From assembly GCA_963699015.1 (NCBI GenBank), contig CAVOSX010000002.1, forward strand, positions 310,001-374,000: a stretch of DNA of 64,000 nt, read 5' to 3'. Source of the DNA: PALSA-505 sp963699015. Lineage in GTDB: Bacteria; Actinomycetota; Actinomycetes; Streptosporangiales; Streptosporangiaceae. The translations under genes and the position numbers were made by a program. Below the pieces are notes generated by a model. That model made no database searches, was not told where the DNA came from, and worked only from the letters and a program-made list of their open reading frames with translations. This document shows, in pieces, positions 50,211 to 58,891 of this stretch; the stretch's first letter is position 1; each line of letters opens with the position of its first letter.

Positions 50211-51178
50211 TGACGGCTCCTGTCGTAGTCGAGAACTGCGTGCATCAGGCCGGGCGGGCTCTCGTCCACGGCGCGGAACGCGGCGGCGGCCTGGTCGAAC
50301 GCGAAGACGTGGGTGCACAGCTCGGTCAGCGGAAGCTCGGGCAGCAGCTCAGCGGCGGCCGAGCGGCGGCGAGACAGCGTCCACCGCGCCGACAGCCGGG
50401 CCGGGATCGTCGATACCTGGGTACTGCGGATCGTCAGGCGGCGGCGGTGAAAGGCGCCGCCGAGCGGCAGCGTGACTGGCTTGGTGCCGAACCAGGACGC
50501 GACGAGCAAGGTGCCCTCGTGGGCCAGCATGCTCAGCGCCGTGGCCGGCGCGTCCGGGCTGCCGCTGGCGTCGATGACCAGCGGAACCTCCTGGCTGGCC
50601 AGTTCCCCCGGAGGTACGGCGGTGACGCCGAGGCGGCCCGCAAGCTCGCGGCGCCAGGGCTGCGGTTCGGCGCACAGCGGCTGCCGGCCTGACCGCTGCA
50701 GCAGCAGGGCGGTCAGCAGCCCCAGCACGCCAGCGCCGAGCACGATGACCCGATCCTGGTATCCCGCCTCGGCGTCGAGCGTCACCTGCAAAGCGGTCTC
50801 GACCAGCGGGAACAAGGTGGCCGGCGCCGGGTCGATGGCGGGCAGCGGGATCAGGTCGCTCGCCCGCGCCGCGAACACGTCCTGGTGCGGCTGGAAGGCG
50901 AACACCCGCCGGCCGGAGTCGCTGACCTCGCCCACGCAGGCATAGCCGTAACGAAACGGATAGCGGAAGGCTCCCCCGAGCGCGTCGATCGTGTCGTCCA
51001 GCGCCAGGCCCTCGGCCACCTCACCACGGTAGACCAGGCGCTCGGTGCCGCCGCTGATGCCGGAGAACAGGGTGCTGACGACGACCTCGCCCGCAACCGG
51101 CTGCGGCGTGGGCAGTTCCCTGATCTCCACGCAGCGCGGTGCGGTGTGAAACAGCGCGCGGGCCGGCACCCCGCGCAT
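50207..51178 (-). CDS. Zinc-binding alcohol dehydrogenase-like (MDR) oxidoreductase lacking catalytic zinc ligands
   Basis: 323 residues from ATG 51178. It has an MDR layout: GroES-like domain (ARALFHTAPRCVEIRELPTPQPVAGEVVVST), then DRVIVLGAGVLGLLTALLLQRSGRQPL as NAD(P)-binding loop. At the usual catalytic-zinc Cys (GICGSD) it reads SGISGGTERLVYRGE, and the GHE motif is replaced by YGYACVGEV. No structural-zinc Cys cluster is visible. It is therefore zinc-free or a reductase of a different type. First gene of a four-gene overlapping operon; its partners suggest a role in modifying a pterin-derived or sugar-linked compound. Confidence 0.83.
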   Translation of the reverse strand: MRGVPARALFHTAPRCVEIRELPTPQPVAGEVVVSTLFSGISGGTERLVYRGEVAEGLALDDTIDALGGAFRYPFRYGYACVGEVSDSGRRVFAFQPHQDVFAARASDLIPLPAIDPAPATLFPLVETALQVTLDAEAGYQDRVIVLGAGVLGLLTALLLQRSGRQPLCAEPQPWRRELAGRLGVTAVPPGELASQEVPLVIDASGSPDAPATALSMLAHEGTLLVASWFGTKPVTLPLGGAFHRRRLTIRSTQVSTIPARLSARWTLSRRRSAAAELLPELPLTELCTHVFAFDQAAAAFRAVDESPPGLMHAVLDYDRSRQ

Positions 51179-51222
51179 TTACCCGCCTGCCATCGCGGCA
51201 AAACGACACTGCTGACCCGGCG

Positions 51223-51247
51223 CGGCAGCTGCCGCGCGGCAGCTGCC
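51223..51247. repeat. Tandem 14-bp repeats with a palindromic core upstream of the MDR operon
   Basis: CGGCAGCTGCCG (51223-51234) and CGGCAGCTGCC (51237-51247) are two copies of a palindrome with 14-base period. They lie 45-70 bases upstream of the operon start at 51178, downstream of the DUF2252 stop at 51316. Two phased symmetric sites in a promoter region suggest cooperative regulator binding. Confidence 0.5.
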
Positions 51248-51315
51248 CGTCCGGGCGCAGCGCGCCCCGGCGCGAGCGGTGATCGTGGCCGGCCGCTCAG
51301 CTGGCCTCCTGGGCC

Positions 51316-52746
51316 TCACAGCTCCATGGTGGCCAGTATCCGTCCGGCGGAGATGGCTTCGAGCAATTGCCGGTAGTCGCGCTCGTTCTGGTCGGCGTAG
51401 GCGAGGGCGAAATCCGCAATGGCCTGGTCGAAGATTTCGCCCGTGCCCAGGTAGCCGGAGATGACCGTGGCGCGGCCCGTCCTGGCGTGCGCACGGGCGA
51501 GTGTCCAGCCGCAGAGCCTGCCGTAGTAGTCGAGCTGGAGCGGATCCATCAGCGGGACGCTCATGCTGCCCTTCATGTCGCGTAGCTGGCGGATGTAGTA
51601 GTGCTTGACGGCCGTGACCTCTGGCCCGGCGCTGGTCGTCCAGCCGAGGAATGGGTCGATGGCGGCCTGGGTCAGTCGCTGGCCCGCGACCACCCGCTCG
51701 CCTTGATGGTCGTATTCGCTCGGGCCGGCGAACGGGGCCAGCACCGACTCCTGGGCCTCCTTCAGCTGCAGGAACAAAGGCTCATCGGGGCGGTCGCCGA
51801 GCAGCAGCATGACGAACGCCTCGGTGCCGACCGACCCGACACCGACCACCTTGCGCGCGAAGTCGCCGAAGTAGTAACGCTGCAGCACCGCCCGCCGCTC
51901 CGGCTGCAACCTGTACAGGTACTGCTCGACAGCGTTGCGCAGTTCCTCCAGGACGTGCGGGTAGCGCTCAATGGGGAAGCGGACGATAACGGGATGAGCG
52001 GGCCGGATCCGGTACTGTCCCTCAACCTCGTCGCACATCTTCAGGAAGGCGCTCAGGCTGGTGCGGCGGTACGCCTTCGCGATGTCCCGGTGGCGGCGGC
52101 GCACCGCCTCCTTCGGCTGGATCGCGTCGAACAGCCTGTTTACCTCGTCGATGTCGATCCGGGAATACCAGACCTCGAGGAACCGCATTGTCGCGTACTT
52201 CGCCATCTCGGTGCGGTAGCTGCGCGCTGTCTGTCGCGCGGCGGTGCGCGCGTCGTCGTCGCAGAAGCCATTGTCCCGCGCGGCGACGGCGACGCTGGCC
52301 GCAAGTCGCTTGACGTCCCAGTCGAACGGCGCCGGGAGCGTCTCGTCGAAGTCGTTGACGTCGAAGATCAGGTGCCGGTCGGGCGCCGCGTACATGCCGA
52401 AGTTCAGCAAGTGCGCGTCGCCGCAGGCCTGTACCCGGATATCGGTGGTGGGCGTGTGCGCGAGATCCCAGGCCATCGGCGCGGCCGCGCCGCGGAAGTA
52501 GGCGAACGGCGAGGCGGCCATGCGCCCGTAGCGGATCGGTATCAGATCCTGCACTCTGGTCTTGGCTTGCTCCTCGAGAATGGCGACCGGTTCGGGCCGT
52601 TCCGCCGGCGGCGACCATTGCGCATGGCTGGACCGGGGCACGGATCCGCGGCGCGCACGGCCCTTGGCCCGCCACTCGTCCGGCGTGAGCACCTCATGCG
52701 ACGCCGCCAGGACACCCGGACTCATCTTGCTCATCAGGTCCCCCAT
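51316..52746 (-). CDS. DUF2252 family protein
   Basis: 476 residues from ATG 52746; ATG 52734 preceded by GGGGGAC is an alternative. Features of DUF2252: RPEPVAILEEQAKTRVQDLIPIRYGRMAASPFAYFRGAAAPMAWDLA, then VQACGDAHLLNFGMYAAPDRHLIFDVNDFDETLPAPFDWDVKRLAAS, and GTEAFVMLLLGD with LFLQLKEAQESVL. The DVNDFDE and CGDAHLLNFG segments resemble the catalytic loops of aminoglycoside phosphotransferase-like kinases, so a kinase-like fold is possible. No confirmed function is known. Confidence 0.86.
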   Translation of the reverse strand: MGDLMSKMSPGVLAASHEVLTPDEWRAKGRARRGSVPRSSHAQWSPPAERPEPVAILEEQAKTRVQDLIPIRYGRMAASPFAYFRGAAAPMAWDLAHTPTTDIRVQACGDAHLLNFGMYAAPDRHLIFDVNDFDETLPAPFDWDVKRLAASVAVAARDNGFCDDDARTAARQTARSYRTEMAKYATMRFLEVWYSRIDIDEVNRLFDAIQPKEAVRRRHRDIAKAYRRTSLSAFLKMCDEVEGQYRIRPAHPVIVRFPIERYPHVLEELRNAVEQYLYRLQPERRAVLQRYYFGDFARKVVGVGSVGTEAFVMLLLGDRPDEPLFLQLKEAQESVLAPFAGPSEYDHQGERVVAGQRLTQAAIDPFLGWTTSAGPEVTAVKHYYIRQLRDMKGSMSVPLMDPLQLDYYGRLCGWTLARAHARTGRATVISGYLGTGEIFDQAIADFALAYADQNERDYRQLLEAISAGRILATMEL

Positions 52747-52929
52747 CTACAACCTTGGCCGCTGCCGGCTGACGGGTGCTGGCGGCGGATCGTGCCGGGC
52801 CCACGGCCGGGCCACCTCGGCACGCCCCAACTCTACGAAGAAGCCGACATCGCGCATAGTGCCGAAACTTCGGGCCAGTGGTTGCATTAGAGGGCAAGGA
52901 AGGGACCGCGGGAGCCGTTAAGGGGACGC

Positions 52930-54159
52930 ATGCTCGCCATCTCGTTCAACAGCGTCCTGATCATCGCGGTGATCGCGGTCCTGGCGCCCGTGCTGCTCGG
53001 GTTGCTGCCGGGGCTGCCGGTACCCGGTGCGGTGGTTGAGGTGATCGCCGGCGTCGTGGTAGGCCCCTCGGTGCTGGGCTGGGTGCGCATCGACGCGCCG
53101 GTGCAGGTGCTGAGCGACCTGGGCCTCGGCATACTGCTGTTCCTGGCCGGGCTGGAGATTGACGTCGAACGGCTGCGCGGGGCGCTGGTCCGGCTGGCTG
53201 GCTCCGCCTTCGCGCTCTCGGTGGTGCTCGCGCTGCTGTGCGCGTACGTCTTCTGGCTGGCGGGAGAGCCTACCCAGCCGCTGCTGCTGGCGACCATACT
53301 CATGTCGACGTCGGCAGGGCTGCTGCTGCCGATGCTCAAGGACGCGGACGAGGACGCCACCAAGTTCGGCCAGCTGGTCATGACCGCGGCGGCTCTGGCA
53401 GAGATCGTGCCCATCATGCTCGTGTCGCTGTTCTTCTCGGCGGCATCGAAGACGACCGAGGCCCAGCTTGTCTCACTGGCGATCTTCCTGTTGCTGCTGG
53501 GCCTGATCGGCGTGGCCCTGTCCAGGGTGCGCCGGCTCGCGACCCTGGACCGGCTGTTCGACCGCCTGTCGGACCAGAGCGCCCAGTTGCGAGTGCGCGC
53601 CGCGCTCACCCTGGCCCTCGCGTGCGGCGTGCTCGCCTACCGCTTCGGCTTCGCGTCGATCCTCGGCGCCTTTGCCGCGGGCCTCCTAGTACGGCTGATC
53701 GAGATTTCCGGCCGAACTCCGCATCCGCAATTTCAGATCAAGCTGGAAGGCATCGGCTTCGGCTTCCTGATCCCGATCTTCTTCATCACCACGGGCGTCG
53801 GCTACCCGCTGCGGGCTCTGCTGGCCAGTCCGGCCGCGATCGCCGTGGTGCCGCTGTTCCTGGCCGCCCTGCTTCTGGTACGGGGGGTGCCTGCGCTGCT
53901 GTACCGGCGTATGGCCGGCACCCGCCGCGCCGAGGCCGCGGGCTTGCTGCAGGCCACCACGCTCACGTTCGTGATCGTGGCGACGCGGATCGGGCTCGCC
54001 ACCGGAAAGACGACGCCGACCGCGGCCGCGTCGCTGCTGGCCGCCGGGCTGTTGTCGGCCGCCTTGTTCCCGGGCACCGCGTTGCGGCTCCTGTCGCATA
54101 ATGCCGAGCCGGTAGCACCGGCGCCGCCGAAGCCGACCACCCCGCAGCTTGGCGGTTAA
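52930..54159 (+). CDS. Cation/proton antiporter (CPA2, KefB-like)
   Basis: 409 residues; AAGGGGA precedes ATG 52930. About 12 helices. Features are LPVPGAVVEVIAGVVVGPSVLG, LSDLGLGILLFLAGLEID (typical helix-2 motif) and ILMSTSAGLLLPMLKDADE with an AGL-type unwound helix. No RCK/TrkA-N domain is attached. It exchanges Na+ or K+ for H+. The stop codon lies inside a 15-base tandem repeat. Confidence 0.87.
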   Translation: MLAISFNSVLIIAVIAVLAPVLLGLLPGLPVPGAVVEVIAGVVVGPSVLGWVRIDAPVQVLSDLGLGILLFLAGLEIDVERLRGALVRLAGSAFALSVVLALLCAYVFWLAGEPTQPLLLATILMSTSAGLLLPMLKDADEDATKFGQLVMTAAALAEIVPIMLVSLFFSAASKTTEAQLVSLAIFLLLLGLIGVALSRVRRLATLDRLFDRLSDQSAQLRVRAALTLALACGVLAYRFGFASILGAFAAGLLVRLIEISGRTPHPQFQIKLEGIGFGFLIPIFFITTGVGYPLRALLASPAAIAVVPLFLAALLLVRGVPALLYRRMAGTRRAEAAGLLQATTLTFVIVATRIGLATGKTTPTAAASLLAAGLLSAALFPGTALRLLSHNAEPVAPAPPKPTTPQLGG

Positions 54160-54198
54160 CGCGGAGCCGGTTAACGCAGAGCCGGTTAACACGGAGCA
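54154..54198. repeat. Three tandem 15-bp repeats with GTTAAC core
   Basis: GGTTAACGC[G/A]GAGCC occurs at 54154-54168, 54169-54183 and 54184-54198, the last copy slightly altered. The stop codon of the antiporter lies in the first copy. The core GTTAAC is self-complementary, so the array could be a set of three evenly spaced half-turn binding sites, or a simple slippage product. Confidence 0.6.
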
Positions 54199-54292
54199 TT
54201 GAGACCGCCCCAGCGCTACTACGCTTCGCGTTGACGAGCGGCAGCTCAGACCGGCGGCGCAGGCGTGTCCGCGAGGGTTCTAGGATCGGGCA

Positions 54293-55090
54293 ATGCCCAT
54301 CCCAGCGGCGTTTGACCTGTCCGGCCGGGTGGCGGTGGTCACCGGGGCGGGCAGTCGAGACGGTATCGGGTTCGCCGCCGCCAGGCTGCTTGCCGAACTC
54401 GGCGCGGCCGTGCTGCTCAGCGCTACCACCGACCGGATCCAGGACCGGGTCAGCGAACTGCGCGGCGCTGGTTTCGACGCGGCCGCGGTCACCGCGGACC
54501 TCACCGACGCCGGCGCCGCGGCCGGGCTGGTGGCGGCCGCGCAGCAGCAGTGGGGACGGCTGGACATCGTGGTCAACAACGCCGGCATGGTCTCCGTCGC
54601 CAGCCCGGTCTTCGAGGCGGGCACGGTGGACGCCATGGACCTGGCCACCTGGCAGGCGTCGCTCGACCGCAACCTGACCACGGCCTTCCTGGTCACCAAA
54701 GCCGCCCTGCCCGGCATGATCCGCGGCCGCTGGGGGCGGATCATCATGGTGTCCAGCGTGACCGGCCCGGTGATGGCGATACGGGCCGACGCCGCATACG
54801 CCAGCGCCAAGGCCGGCATGGTGGGCCTCACCCGCGCCGCCGCGGTCGACGCGGCCGGGCACGCAGTCACGGTCAACGCCGTCGCCCCCGGCTGGATCGC
54901 CACCGGCTCCCAGACCCCGGACGAGCGCGGCCAGGGACTGGCTACCCCGGCCGGCCGCAGCGGCTCACCCGGCGAGGTCGCGGCGGCCATTGCCTGGCTG
55001 GCCAGCCCGGGCGCCTCCTATGTCACCGGGCAGTACCTGGTCGTGGACGGCGGCAACTCGATCGCCGAGCAGCGCGCCACGCCAGCATGA
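54293..55090 (+). CDS. Short-chain dehydrogenase/reductase
   Basis: 265 residues from ATG 54293. SDR landmarks: VAVVTGAGSRDGIGFAAARLL (cofactor loop), DIVVNNAGMVSVA, IIMVSSVTGPVM with catalytic Ser, and AAYASAKAGMVGLTRAAAVDAA (YxxxK). VTGQYLVVDGG closes. It is of the classical 3-oxoacyl reductase-like type and NAD(P)H-dependent. Substrate unknown. It follows the antiporter gene by 133 bases. Confidence 0.9.
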   Translation: MPIPAAFDLSGRVAVVTGAGSRDGIGFAAARLLAELGAAVLLSATTDRIQDRVSELRGAGFDAAAVTADLTDAGAAAGLVAAAQQQWGRLDIVVNNAGMVSVASPVFEAGTVDAMDLATWQASLDRNLTTAFLVTKAALPGMIRGRWGRIIMVSSVTGPVMAIRADAAYASAKAGMVGLTRAAAVDAAGHAVTVNAVAPGWIATGSQTPDERGQGLATPAGRSGSPGEVAAAIAWLASPGASYVTGQYLVVDGGNSIAEQRATPA

Positions 55091-55107
55091 CCGGTCCGCG
55101 GGCACCC

Positions 55108-55160
55108 GGCCCCCTGACCCCGGCGGCCCCTGACCCCGGGCGGCCCCTGACCCGGGCGGC
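55108..55160. repeat. Three imperfect GC-rich tandem repeats downstream of the SDR gene
   Basis: Units of 17-18 bases, of the form GGCCCCTGACCCCGG, recur three times between the convergent stops at 55090 and 55203. They can also pair as stem-loops (CCCGGG cores), so they may stop transcription from both sides. Confidence 0.45.
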
Positions 55161-55202
55161 CCGAGATCCGCGCGGGTCGCAGGAGCGCCCGGCGAGGCTT
55201 GG

Positions 55203-55466
55203 TCAGCCCGGATTCACCGGCCTGTTCGGGCCGTGCGGGTGCCAGGAATGCGCCATCGGCACGGGAGGCAGCAGGACCGGGCCGCCGGTCACAGCGGGAG
55301 CGTTCTGTCCCGCGGGCAGCAAGACGAACACCAGCAGGCCGGTCAGCGCCAGCGCCACCACGACCAGGACCCGGCGGGCGGCGTTGCGGAGCGCCCCGGC
55401 CGGGCCAGCGTCCGTGACCGGCCCCCCGTAAGAATCACTGCGCGAACGGTAAGCAGTCGTGGTCAT
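55203..55466 (-). CDS. Small single-helix membrane protein
   Basis: 87 residues; GGGGGAT precedes ATG 55466. A soluble N terminus of 32 residues ends in positively charged NAARR. One hydrophobic segment follows (VLVVVALALTGLLVFVLLPAG), then a Pro/His-rich extracytoplasmic tail (PVPMAHSWHPHGPN). The His-rich end might bind metal. Family unrecognised. The upstream 55467-55709 gap is an AT-richer stretch with a possible promoter, and carries a duplicated 11-mer (CGGTCCCGGGG at 55685-55706). Confidence 0.65.
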   Translation of the reverse strand: MTTTAYRSRSDSYGGPVTDAGPAGALRNAARRVLVVVALALTGLLVFVLLPAGQNAPAVTGGPVLLPPVPMAHSWHPHGPNRPVNPG

Positions 55467-55709
55467 GGTGATCCCCCGTCACGCGCATCGGGCGCGCGCC
55501 CTTCTGCATGGACGGAGGCGCTGCCCGCGGAGCCTGATACACCCGGCCGCGGACGATCGCCCCCACTCTTCATGCAGCGTGGTTGGACAAACCGGGCAAA
55601 AGGTGACAAAAATCGGCCATTGCGCATGATATGTGGAAGTGACCCCGTGCCATCGCGGGTGGCCGGCGGCGGTTTACGCGCGGGCGGTCCCGGGGCGGTC
55701 CCGGGGCGG

Positions 55710-57008
55710 CTACGCGCGGGGGCTGGGCTGGGGGGCCGCCGCTTCGATGATCGAGGCGGCCTGGTGCAGGCCGTCGCGGCGCTGGATGACGGCCGCGGCA
55801 CGGGCCAGCCGGGCGTGCAGCGCGCTATCGCCGAGCAGCCGGGCCAGCGCGCCGTGCAGCTCGGCGTCGGTGAACCGGTAGGGGTCAAGCCGCACGCCGA
55901 GACCGAGTTCGTGCATCCGCTGCGCGTTGTCGTACTGGTCCCAGAACAGCGGCAGCACGATCATCGGCTTGCCGAAGTGCAGGCACTCGGTGGTGGTGTT
56001 GTTCCCGCCGTGCGTGATCACCAGGTCGGCCAGCTGGATGACCGAGGTCTGCGGGACGAACTCCGCGCCCCACATGTTGGGCGCGAGGGTGATCTCCTCG
56101 TGCAGCGGACCCATGGACACCACGTACCGGTGCGGGGTGGCCGCCAGGCAGTCGATGACCCGCTGCATCAGCCCGGTGTCTGCCGAGCCCAGCGAGCCCA
56201 GCGAGAAGTAGATCAGTGCGCCGTCGCGGGCGGCCAGGCCGGCGGGCACAGTGAACTGCTCGTCGGTCTGGCGCAGCGAGGAGTCGAGGCGGTGCCAGCC
56301 CGGCCCGAGTCCCGGGCTCCGCGGGTAATCGGCCAGCTCCGGGTACACGTAGAGGTTGGCCGCTCCGTCGTGAATGAACTCAAGCCGCGGCAGCGGCGGG
56401 GCGCCCGCCGCGATGACCCAGGCGTTGAATTCCTCCCACAGCGGCAGGTGGACCCGCTCGTACTCGGCGCGGAACCGGTGCCATCCTGACCGGTCGGCCG
56501 CGGGATAGCCGGAGAACGCCGGGGGGACGCCGGGGCCCTTGATCTCCAGCGGGTTGCACGACACGACGCGCACGAACGGCACCCCGGCGGTCAGCAGGGC
56601 CGGGAAGCAGATCACGTTGTCCTCGACGATCACGTCCGGCCGGACCCGGCGCACGATCTCCTCCAGCCGCGGCTGGCAGTACCTGGCCCCGCGGATCAGC
56701 TCGGCGAAGACCGGCTTGATCCAGGTCTCCAGCTGCTCGATGGTCGGCTTGCGGAACTCCGGCGCGGTCCGCGCGATGTATTCCTTCCAGAACTGCCCGG
56801 GGTCGGCGTCCGGCCCGGCCGGCGGAGCCAGATCGACCAGTTCCTCCGCGAAGCCCAGCGCGGCCAGCCGCCCCCGCCACGACGCCTCGGCCGCGAACAC
56901 GACCCGGTGCCCGCGACGGCGCAGCACGTCGCCGATGCCGACGCAGTTGTTGGTCGGCCCGTACGCGCTCTCCGGGGCGAGCATGATAGTCAGCGGCCGT
57001 TCGGTCAT
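55710..57008 (-). CDS. UDP-glycosyltransferase-like (GT1, MGT-type) protein
   Basis: 432 residues from ATG 57008. N-terminal half: IMLAPESAYGPTNNCVGIGDVLRRRGHRVVFAAEASW. C-terminal half has the GT1 signature (PQTSVIQLADLVITHGGNNTTTECLHFGKPMIVLPLFWDQYDNAQRM), with HGGNNTTTE for the nucleotide-sugar phosphate and DQYDN near the end. Ancestral relatives glycosylate macrolides, terpenoids or flavonoids. It is the last gene of the ABC-transporter operon (67 bases after the permease), so a transported or derived compound may be its acceptor. Confidence 0.87.
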   Translation of the reverse strand: MTERPLTIMLAPESAYGPTNNCVGIGDVLRRRGHRVVFAAEASWRGRLAALGFAEELVDLAPPAGPDADPGQFWKEYIARTAPEFRKPTIEQLETWIKPVFAELIRGARYCQPRLEEIVRRVRPDVIVEDNVICFPALLTAGVPFVRVVSCNPLEIKGPGVPPAFSGYPAADRSGWHRFRAEYERVHLPLWEEFNAWVIAAGAPPLPRLEFIHDGAANLYVYPELADYPRSPGLGPGWHRLDSSLRQTDEQFTVPAGLAARDGALIYFSLGSLGSADTGLMQRVIDCLAATPHRYVVSMGPLHEEITLAPNMWGAEFVPQTSVIQLADLVITHGGNNTTTECLHFGKPMIVLPLFWDQYDNAQRMHELGLGVRLDPYRFTDAELHGALARLLGDSALHARLARAAAVIQRRDGLHQAASIIEAAAPQPSPRA

Positions 57009-57075
57009 CGGATGGTCTTCCGCCTTTCCCGCCGCCGGCGGCCGCCCGGCCGCCGCCCGCCCGGCACCCCGCGCC

Positions 57076-57948
57076 TCAGGCCTTCTTCCTGCCGACCACG
57101 ATGCTGGCCAGCGCGCATAGGATGCCGACGGCGAAGATCGCGGTGCCGAACACGAAGACCTGGGGCGGGATGCCGACCCGGGTGGCGCCGTAGACCCAAA
57201 CAGGGAACGGGACCGCGGAGCCGCTGACGAAGTTCGAGGTGACGAAGTCGTCGATGGACAGCGCGAACGCCATCAGCGCGCCCGCCAGCACGCCCGGCAT
57301 GATCAGCGGAAGCGTGATCTTGCGGAAGGTCACCCACGGGTTGGCCCCCAGATCCTCGGCCGCCTCCTCCAGCGACCGGTCGAAGCCGGACATCCTGGCC
57401 CGCACCGTGATCGCCACGTAGGCGATGCTGAACGCCACGTGCGCGGCCAGCAGCGTCACGAAACCGCGAGCCACGTTGATGGTCACGAACAGCCCCAGCA
57501 GCGAGGCGCCGAGCACGATCTCGGGGGCGGCGATGTTCAGGAACAGCACCTGCTCGAACAGCGTCTTGCCGCGGAAGCGCGGCGGCCGGTAGCGGACCAG
57601 GGCCAGCGCCAGCAGCGTACCTATCACCGTGGACAGCACCGTGCTGACCAGCGCCAGCCGGATCGACAGCCAGAACGCGGAGGTGAGCCCGGAGACATCG
57701 TTCCACTGCCGGTACCACTCGGTGGTGAACCCGTTCCAGGTGAAGCTGACCTGCGGCAGGCCGGTCGTGACCTTGTTGAAGCTGTAGAGGATCATGACCG
57801 CGATCGGGAACACCAGGTAGGCGATCACCAGCCACGAGTAGGCGGGCAGCAGGAACCGGCCCCACCGCCGCCGGGGCCGCCGGGCCGCCGGGGCCTGCGC
57901 GGCTGCCTCGCGCCCGGCCGGGGTCGTGACCGCCGCGCTCACCGGCAC
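57076..57948 (-). CDS. Polyamine-type ABC transporter permease (PotC-like)
   Basis: 290 residues from GTG 57948; GTG 57942, better spaced to GGGAG, is equally possible. Six helices, with the EAA loop EEAAEDLGANPWVTFRKITLPLIMPGVLAGALMAFALSIDDFVTSNF, which matches the permease consensus EAAxxxGA. The transporter is binding-protein-dependent, of the spermidine/putrescine family. It follows the first permease by 25 bases. Confidence 0.9.
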   Translation of the reverse strand: MPVSAAVTTPAGREAAAQAPAARRPRRRWGRFLLPAYSWLVIAYLVFPIAVMILYSFNKVTTGLPQVSFTWNGFTTEWYRQWNDVSGLTSAFWLSIRLALVSTVLSTVIGTLLALALVRYRPPRFRGKTLFEQVLFLNIAAPEIVLGASLLGLFVTINVARGFVTLLAAHVAFSIAYVAITVRARMSGFDRSLEEAAEDLGANPWVTFRKITLPLIMPGVLAGALMAFALSIDDFVTSNFVSGSAVPFPVWVYGATRVGIPPQVFVFGTAIFAVGILCALASIVVGRKKA

Positions 57949-57973
57949 TCCCGGCGCTTCGCGCGCTTCGCGC

Positions 57974-58891
57974 TCACAGGTACTCCTCGATCGTGCGCGA
58001 GCCCAGCAGCCGCGCGTAGGCGAAGATCCCGACCAGCGCGATCGCCATCAGCACCGCGGACAGCGCCGAGCCGCCGGCGTAGTCCAGGTTCACCAGGAAC
58101 GCGTTCTGGATGACGGTGCCGATCATCGTGTTGCTGGTGCCGCCGAGGATCTGCTGGTTGACGTAGTCACCGAGGGCGGGGATGAACGTCAGCAGGAACG
58201 CCGCGAACAACCCGGGCACGGTCAGCGGGAGGATCACCCGCAGGAACCCTTCCCGCCTGGTCGCGTACAGGTCGTGAGCCGCGTCCAGCAGCCGCTTGTC
58301 GATCCGCTCGATCGCCACGTACAGCGGCAGCGCGGTGAACGGCAGGTAGTTGTAGGCCAGGCCGGCCACCACCGCGTACCCGGTGGCCAGCACGTGGAAG
58401 TTCTGCGGCAGCAGGTGGGCGTTCTTCAGGCTGCCCAGGATGATCCCGTTGTCGGACAGGATGAACTCCCACACCACGGTGCGGATCACGAATGAGACGA
58501 AGAACGGCACCAGCAGCATGAGCAGGAAGAAGTTCTTCTTGGCCCCGCCGTAGAACGCGATCCAGTAGGCGATCGGGAAGGAGATCACCAGGTCGATCAG
58601 GGTCGCCGCGCCCGCGTAGTAGAAGCTGTTGACGAACTGCGCGTGATATAGGCGCAGCTGCTGGCCGAACTCGCCCCAGTGCCAGGTCATCACGCACGCC
58701 CCGGTCGCCGTGTTGCAGGTCTGCAGCGACAGGGACAGCATCACCACCAGCGGGATCAAGAACAGCGCCAGCAGCCACAACCCCGCGGGCAGGCTCAGCA
58801 GGTACGGCGCGAGCGCCTTCCCGAGCCGGGGCCTGCCCCGCCGGGGGGCCGCTAGGCGCCCTGGGTGATCGGCAAGAACAGGTTGTTCCAC
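57974..58891 (-). CDS. Polyamine-type ABC transporter permease (PotB-like)
   Basis: 305 residues from GTG 58891, which overlaps the end of the binding-protein gene by about 40 bases; no nearer ATG/GTG is available. Six helices: SLPAGLWLLALFLIPLVVMLSLSL, SFYYAGAATLIDLVISFPIAYWIAFY and further ones. The EAA-like loop is RRLLDAAHDLYATRREGFLRVILPLTVPGLFAAFLL. The large first periplasmic loop contains CNTATGACVMTWHW. It pairs with the following permease. Confidence 0.88.
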   Translation of the reverse strand: MEQPVLADHPGRLAAPRRGRPRLGKALAPYLLSLPAGLWLLALFLIPLVVMLSLSLQTCNTATGACVMTWHWGEFGQQLRLYHAQFVNSFYYAGAATLIDLVISFPIAYWIAFYGGAKKNFFLLMLLVPFFVSFVIRTVVWEFILSDNGIILGSLKNAHLLPQNFHVLATGYAVVAGLAYNYLPFTALPLYVAIERIDKRLLDAAHDLYATRREGFLRVILPLTVPGLFAAFLLTFIPALGDYVNQQILGGTSNTMIGTVIQNAFLVNLDYAGGSALSAVLMAIALVGIFAYARLLGSRTIEEYL

